Below, one piece after another: positions 37,199-40,267 of a stretch of DNA of 40,267 nucleotides; the stretch's first letter is position 1; the number at the start of each line of letters is the position of its first letter. A program made the position numbers and the translations under genes. The notes under the pieces were generated by a model. The model was not told where the DNA came from and did not search any database. It saw only the letters and a list, made by a program, of their open reading frames with translations. The DNA is from a virus: positions 1 to 40,267 of the IMG/VR virus record IMGVR_UViG_3300032073_000069, one strand, 5' to 3'.

Positions 37199-37859
37199 TG
37201 ACTAATATTTTATGTGATAAACCACATCCTTCAGGTGCGATTCATTCGCACTGCTTGCATGTCCTCTATAGAACATTGTTCTATTCTCACTGTGCTTAAT
37301 GCACTAATCGTTTAACCGAGAAGATACAACGTTCTACTAACGACACGCAATGCTTTACGTTTCTCACACCATATGGTTATATTCAAGGATTATACTTGGA
37401 AGACGCTAGTATATTCAGATGTTCTTGTTGATGTAGAACATTAGCAAGAACCATGCATTAAGCATGATGATAGCGTCTCTCCATTATAAGAGTTAATAAT
37501 AACCCTAAATGGGGTATTGTAATAGTTCCCTACGACTTTACTCTGTTAGGCAAAACTGAACATGGTTACTCGGTAAGTATTACTTAACTGACACATATAA
37601 CCGTGCTTAATGCACTATTAGTTATCTTATGTTTACATATAATACGTACCAGTTCACCTCGTTCCGCTTTTGCCTAACAGAGTAAACTCTTGTATAACTT
37701 AACACTACCATATGGCATCATATTGTGAGGTAGGTCGAACTTAGATAGTCCCCAATGAGGTAAGTACGCAAAAGCCCTTCCACTCTGTTATAGGCTTAAC
37801 GCCTAGAGTCCTTTTACTCCTACCATATGGTAAGAGGAAGTCTGCCGATGATAGACTGT
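37199..37859. other. Non-coding palindrome-rich stretch
   Basis: No gene seen. It contains CCATATGG at 37370, 37708 and 37823, and centres GTGCTTAATGCAC (37292), CATGCATTAAGCATG (37452), GTGCTTAATGCAC (37603) and TAGGCTTAACGCCTA (37791), each with its own arms. The best arms are listed separately at 37537-37686. Confidence 0.7.
37537..37686. repeat. 150-bp unit with 19-bp perfect inverted repeat
   Basis: TTTACTCTGTTAGGCAAAA (37537-37555) and TTTTGCCTAACAGAGTAAA (37668-37686) are perfect complements. GTGCTTAATGCAC (37603-37615) sits at the middle. This is the cleanest example of the unit type: outer arms, weaker inner arms (ATAAC/GTTAT) and the conserved centre. Confidence 0.85.
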
Positions 37860-38051
37860 TCAATACATGTCATCTTCGTATACAAAATAAGACAGTCTTC
37901 TCTGTTGAGCAGTGATAAGGTCATCCTTATCAGTGCCATCAGGCATTGATGCTATTATAGCATCTTGTCTTCTTTCGTAGAAGAAGATGTATATGTGCAG
38001 GGCAGTCGCTAATAAGGCACTAATGATGATTATCCATAAATCTGTGGTCAA
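37860..38051 (-). CDS. 63-aa single-pass membrane protein
   Basis: A small protein with one helix (LWIIIISALLATALHIYIFF), then charged residues and a tail FVYEDDMY. The only upstream start is a TTG at 38051 with an in-frame stop just before it and no ribosome site. A leaderless or alternative start is possible. It lies between CCATATGG sites at 37823 and 38068. Function unknown. Confidence 0.4.
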   Translation of the reverse strand: MTTDLWIIIISALLATALHIYIFFYERRQDAIIASMPDGTDKDDLITAQQRRLSYFVYEDDMY

Positions 38052-38115
38052 TTATGCTAACGCATGACCATATGGAGGGTCATGAAGTGATAAAAGGTAA
38101 TGTATGAACATAACA

Positions 38116-38158
38116 GTATGAATAAGGTAGCGCAATAATAGTGCTATCTTAGTAATAC
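38116..38158 (+). ncRNA. Structured element X, copy 2
   Basis: The same 26-base core as at 33712, with the closing stem GTAT (38116-38119) and ATAC (38155-38158) instead of GTGT/ACAC. TGAACA (38105-38110) and TGTTCA further out form an additional stem around it. The next palindrome centre is at 38233. Confidence 0.6.
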
Positions 38159-38337
38159 CGTGAAATACATTATTTGTTCATGATAGATTTCTCCACAAGA
38201 ACTGAGGTAGCCCGCTTCGCTGTGGCGGAGAGATGGCTTAATGCCATTATCCTCTTGTTTCCACAAGCCTACCATATGGTGTTAAAAGTTCTAGGCTTGC
38301 CTATGGTAATAACATCCTCATTCGGGACTGCGCTCTC

Positions 38338-38383
38338 CTGTCCCACTTGCCTAGCAAGCGTTCTTAATGACATACTGTGACAG
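38338..38383 (-). ncRNA. Structured element Y, copy 2
   Basis: On the minus strand: CTGTC...GACAG closing stem, GTCATTAAGAAC core and CTTGCTAGGCAAG hairpin. It is 46 bases, like copy 1 at 32542, which closes with TTGTTGT/ACAACAA. The open frames that cross the two copies share SLRTLARQ, which is explained by this common sequence. Confidence 0.5.
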
Positions 38384-38641
38384 TATCCGCCTCCATATGG
38401 TAGTGTTAAAGTGTAGGTTACTTTACCTAAGTCTTCGGAGACTTTCAAGGGTAGGAGAATATTTAACAGTATACATACGCGCTGAACCAACCCAGGTTCA
38501 GGTAAGTAATGTATTGGCATTAAGCCAATGTTTATTCGACTAGACTTACAGTTGGAAGAGACATTAGAGTTTAAGTAACTAAACAATAACATCTACCCCA
38601 TGCCGTCTACTGTGGGATGTCTGCAATCTGGTTGTTCTACA

Positions 38642-38692
38642 TAGTATCCATAGAACGGCTTAATGCCTTATTGTTCTATTACCTAGATACTA
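38642..38692. repeat. Short inverted-repeat unit
   Basis: TAGTATC (38642-38648) with GATACTA (38686-38692) and ATAGAAC (38650-38656) with GTTCTAT (38673-38679) enclose GGCTTAATGCC (38657-38667). Two perfect 7-bp stems flank the conserved centre. Confidence 0.8.
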
Positions 38693-38788
38693 TGACAACC
38701 ATATGATTGTGCATTATGCACACCGTTAGGGAAGTCCCAATCCTATTTGGTTGAACTCGCTTCGCTCAGACACATTACAACCATATGC

Positions 38789-39138
38789 TTTGTCTGTCGA
38801 TTTTTTTTTATTTTAATTGACATAAGATTTTGTCTCTACAAACCCTAAATTAATATAGTGTTACTCATGTGGGTCTGATAGAGGGCTGTTGAGCATCAAT
38901 GTATGAATCGCTATTAATAATCTATTCGCGGTACATCAAGGATACAAATGAATCAATAAAAGAATGCACATTAACCACCAATGCTCATATAAACCCTCAC
39001 TACACGCAATGAATTAATTCTTATTCTGGGAATGGACAAAAAGGGGCAAAAAAATAAACGCAAGTGCCAGATAAATAACACCCCAAAAATAGGATAAAAA
39101 AGGTCTAAAAAATATGCCCCAAAAAAATGGTGAATAAA
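38789..39138. other. Non-coding end of the palindrome region
   Basis: No gene seen. After a T9 run near 38801 comes a last inverted repeat: GAGGG (38881-38885) and GAGCAT (38891-38896) pair with ATGCTC (38981-38986) and CCCTC (38994-38998). From 39030 the sequence is A-rich, with repeated AAAAA and CCCC tracts leading to the next gene. T9 could terminate plus-strand transcripts of the array. Confidence 0.6.
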
Positions 39139-39486
39139 ATGGTTTGGTTTAATATTATAAAAGGACTAACCCCACAAGAAAGAAGGCAAACTATTGATTT
39201 TTGGCCTAAAGAAAATAAAGGTATGCTGTCAGGTTATCGAAGTTGGCCTAAAGAAAGAAAGGCGGCCTATATAAGAATAAGAAGAAGGCATAAAAGAGAG
39301 GGAAAACCAGCACCAACTATTGAGGAGGTAGAAGAAGAATTAAGTAATCCTATTAGATTACCTTCTGGTGGACGAAAAGGAATGTTTGGAGAAAAGGGAT
39401 ACCCACATAAAGGCAAAAAGAACATTAATGGTATAGATACTAGACCAGGGGTTCTTCAGCGAAGAAAAAAGGAGAGAGAACAATGA
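39139..39486 (+). CDS. Basic protein of unknown function
   Basis: A 115-aa protein rich in Lys and Arg (YIRIRRRHKREGKP, GGRKGMFGEKGYPHKGKK, LQRRKKEREQ). The ATG at 39139 follows GGTGAATAAA; an ATG at 39127 is also in frame. The high basic charge suggests binding to DNA or packaging into the virion. It starts a plus-strand run of overlapping genes. Confidence 0.55.
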   Translation: MVWFNIIKGLTPQERRQTIDFWPKENKGMLSGYRSWPKERKAAYIRIRRRHKREGKPAPTIEEVEEELSNPIRLPSGGRKGMFGEKGYPHKGKKNINGIDTRPGVLQRRKKEREQ

Positions 39487-39737
39487 CTGATTGTTTTAAG
39501 CATATTCAAAGTCTTATTAAGACAGATAATGAAGCGTGGTACATGAATAATGCACACATAGTAAATGACCGTTCCACTTTATACCAATGGTTGGATGATA
39601 ATCAACACCTAACTGTTGATAATCCCTCTATGAAAAACATACCTAAAGGACATGTTAATCGAGTAATCAAGATTATGAAAGATTTAATGGTTATTTGGGA
39701 AGAGTGCGAAACGAATAATATACAGGAGTTGATATAA
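39483..39737 (+). CDS. 84-aa helical protein of unknown function
   Basis: Helices are visible around CFKHIQSLIKTDNEAW, STLYQWLDDNQHL and HVNRVIKIMKDLMVIWEE. The ATG overlaps the previous stop (ATGA). No family recognised. Confidence 0.5.
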   Translation: MTDCFKHIQSLIKTDNEAWYMNNAHIVNDRSTLYQWLDDNQHLTVDNPSMKNIPKGHVNRVIKIMKDLMVIWEECETNNIQELI

Positions 39738-40199
39738 ATGTGCAGTAATTGTGATGATATTAATAAATCAGAAGATTGGAAAGAGATACTAAAAGAAGAT
39801 ATAGAAAAACAATGGGGAAACCGAAGCCCAGGACAAGGTTATGGAACAAGACAAACACATAATGAAAGTCAGTATGGTTCGGATTACGAAGGTTTTGGAG
39901 AAGACCAAATACAAGAAAGAACGGAACAGTATCACGAAGGAATGAAATGCTTTTATTGTGATGAAGATGCAGAATGGAAATGCACTAATGGTAAACATGG
40001 TGGTTGCCGATATGAAGGTGATAGATTTGATGGTGTTCAAGTATGTGGTGCAAATAGCGAGTTTGCTAGTGATGAATATCCTGAAGGTCATAAAACTTAT
40101 GCTAATAGAAACAATAGTGGACATAGTTGGGTTCCTATTGATGAGTTCCCACATGATGACGAATGGGGATACAATCAAGATAAAGGTAGGAAACGATAA
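39738..40199 (+). CDS. Zinc-binding acidic protein
   Basis: A 153-aa polar protein. CSNC is near the start, a Gly/Gln/Tyr-rich stretch follows, then CFYCDEDAEWKC and, further on, a CRYEG and VCGAN segment that could form zinc knuckles. The His/Asp/Trp-rich tail ends in basic residues. The start follows the preceding stop directly. Function unknown. Confidence 0.5.
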   Translation: MCSNCDDINKSEDWKEILKEDIEKQWGNRSPGQGYGTRQTHNESQYGSDYEGFGEDQIQERTEQYHEGMKCFYCDEDAEWKCTNGKHGGCRYEGDRFDGVQVCGANSEFASDEYPEGHKTYANRNNSGHSWVPIDEFPHDDEWGYNQDKGRKR

Positions 40200-40267
40200 T
40201 GCAATCAATGTTAGAGTGTCATAATCATGATAAAATAATGAATTCTTTGTTTGAAGAAGAAGAAGAA
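40199..40267 (+). CDS. Start of a gene cut by the window end (partial)
   Basis: The ATG shares one base with the previous TAA (TAATG). The 23 visible codons read QSMLECHNHDKIMNSLF, then a run of Glu. Nothing more can be said. Confidence 0.5.
   Translation, partial: MQSMLECHNHDKIMNSLFEEEEE

Larger units (their letters stand above)
32525..38788. repeat. Array of CCATATGG boundary octamers and GCTTAATGC-centred inverted repeats
   Basis: CCATATGG starts at 32525, 32652, 33377, 33661, 33855, 34034, 34187, 34299, 34715, 35010, 35197, 35343, 36070, 36221, 36719, 36887, 37058, 37370, 37708, 37823, 38068, 38272 and 38393, with variants at 38699 and 38781. Chance would give about 0.1 copy in 6.3 kb. 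Between them lie near-palindromes with a GCTTAATGC-like centre: 33414, 33555, 33828, 33988, 34042, 34274, 34766, 34912, 35035, 35211, 35273, 36148, 37292, 37452, 37603, 37791, 38233, 38513, 38657 and 38709. The flanking arms differ in sequence from unit to unit but stay self-complementary. Units are 80-500 bases, and four or five hold a gene. Confidence 0.9.

Noticed and set aside
38174-38592. Genes in both directions (38174-38380 and 38269-38592)
   Set aside because: They cross several palindromes, lack ribosome sites and have unlike composition. The region is better explained as structured non-coding DNA.
32525-38788. CRISPR array
   Set aside because: The repeats are 8-bp palindromes at irregular 80-500 base spacing, and the intervening sequences are self-complementary and sometimes coding. 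There is no constant repeat of 24-37 bases and no cas gene.
32525-38788. CATATG sites as cloning artefacts
   Set aside because: The octamer includes both flanking bases every time, and it coincides with hairpins and promoters. Many ordinary genes in the window lack it. A vector or ligation origin does not explain this.
39789-40224. Opposite-strand and alternative-frame genes at the right end
   Set aside because: They are shadows of the zinc-binding protein at 39738-40199, which has the normal start context and coupling.
1-40267. Integrated provirus boundary
   Set aside because: No integrase, attachment-site repeat, tRNA gene or host-type gene is visible, so there is no sign of a chromosome junction.

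Overview
This window looks like part of a double-stranded DNA virus of an archaeon, most likely a head-tailed virus of marine Euryarchaeota of the magrovirus kind. The gene content supports this: an archaeal/eukaryal replication set (B-family DNA polymerase, PCNA-like clamp, RFC small subunit, primase with DxD and SGKGFHI motifs, ATP-dependent ligase, RecA-like ATPase, ERCC4/HhH nuclease, RPA-like protein), a TFB transcription factor and a B12-dependent ribonucleotide reductase, all in tightly overlapping AT-rich genes. There is no rRNA, recognisable tRNA, integrase or CRISPR. The link to magroviruses is an inference from gene content; no search was run.

Layout. (1) 1-1690, plus strand: the end of a virion/tail region (adhesin-like protein, tail-chaperone-like protein, a Cys-His-Asp hydrolase). 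(2) 1728-31863, minus strand: about 60 co-directional genes joined by ATGA, TAATG or TTGA overlaps, including many microproteins of 24-56 aa that are either single membrane helices or zinc ribbons. It reads downstream from an HTH regulator at 31.8 kb through small proteins, the reductase, TFB, a ubiquitin-like/E1/JAMM set, ligase, RFC, RPA, RecA-like ATPase, PCNA, a split polymerase, Cas4-like nuclease, primase, helicase-like ATPase and exonuclease. (3) 31.9-32.2 kb: an AT-rich spacer with seven TTAGAAA/TTTCTAA repeats and a GGTA microsatellite, a candidate origin or control region. (4) 32.4-39.0 kb: a mostly non-coding region packed with inverted repeats, punctuated by about 25 copies of CCATATGG and about 20 copies of a near-palindrome centred on GCTTAATGC. 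A few genes sit inside these units. (5) 39.1 kb to the end, plus strand: small basic and zinc-binding proteins.

Two things stand out. First, the palindrome region: stems vary while loops, centres and boundary octamers are conserved, predicted start sites for three genes fall on the edge of a hairpin arm, and two structured elements occur twice with compensating stem changes. This suggests an array of structured RNAs or hairpin DNA sites of a type I do not recognise. Second, the virus appears to carry a ubiquitin-like modifier ending in Gly-Gly plus two residues, an E1/ThiF-like activating enzyme and a JAMM protease with an Rpn11-like active site. That is a nearly complete sampylation-like system. 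The polymerase is also split into two genes, with an unusual YGHTDS in motif C.
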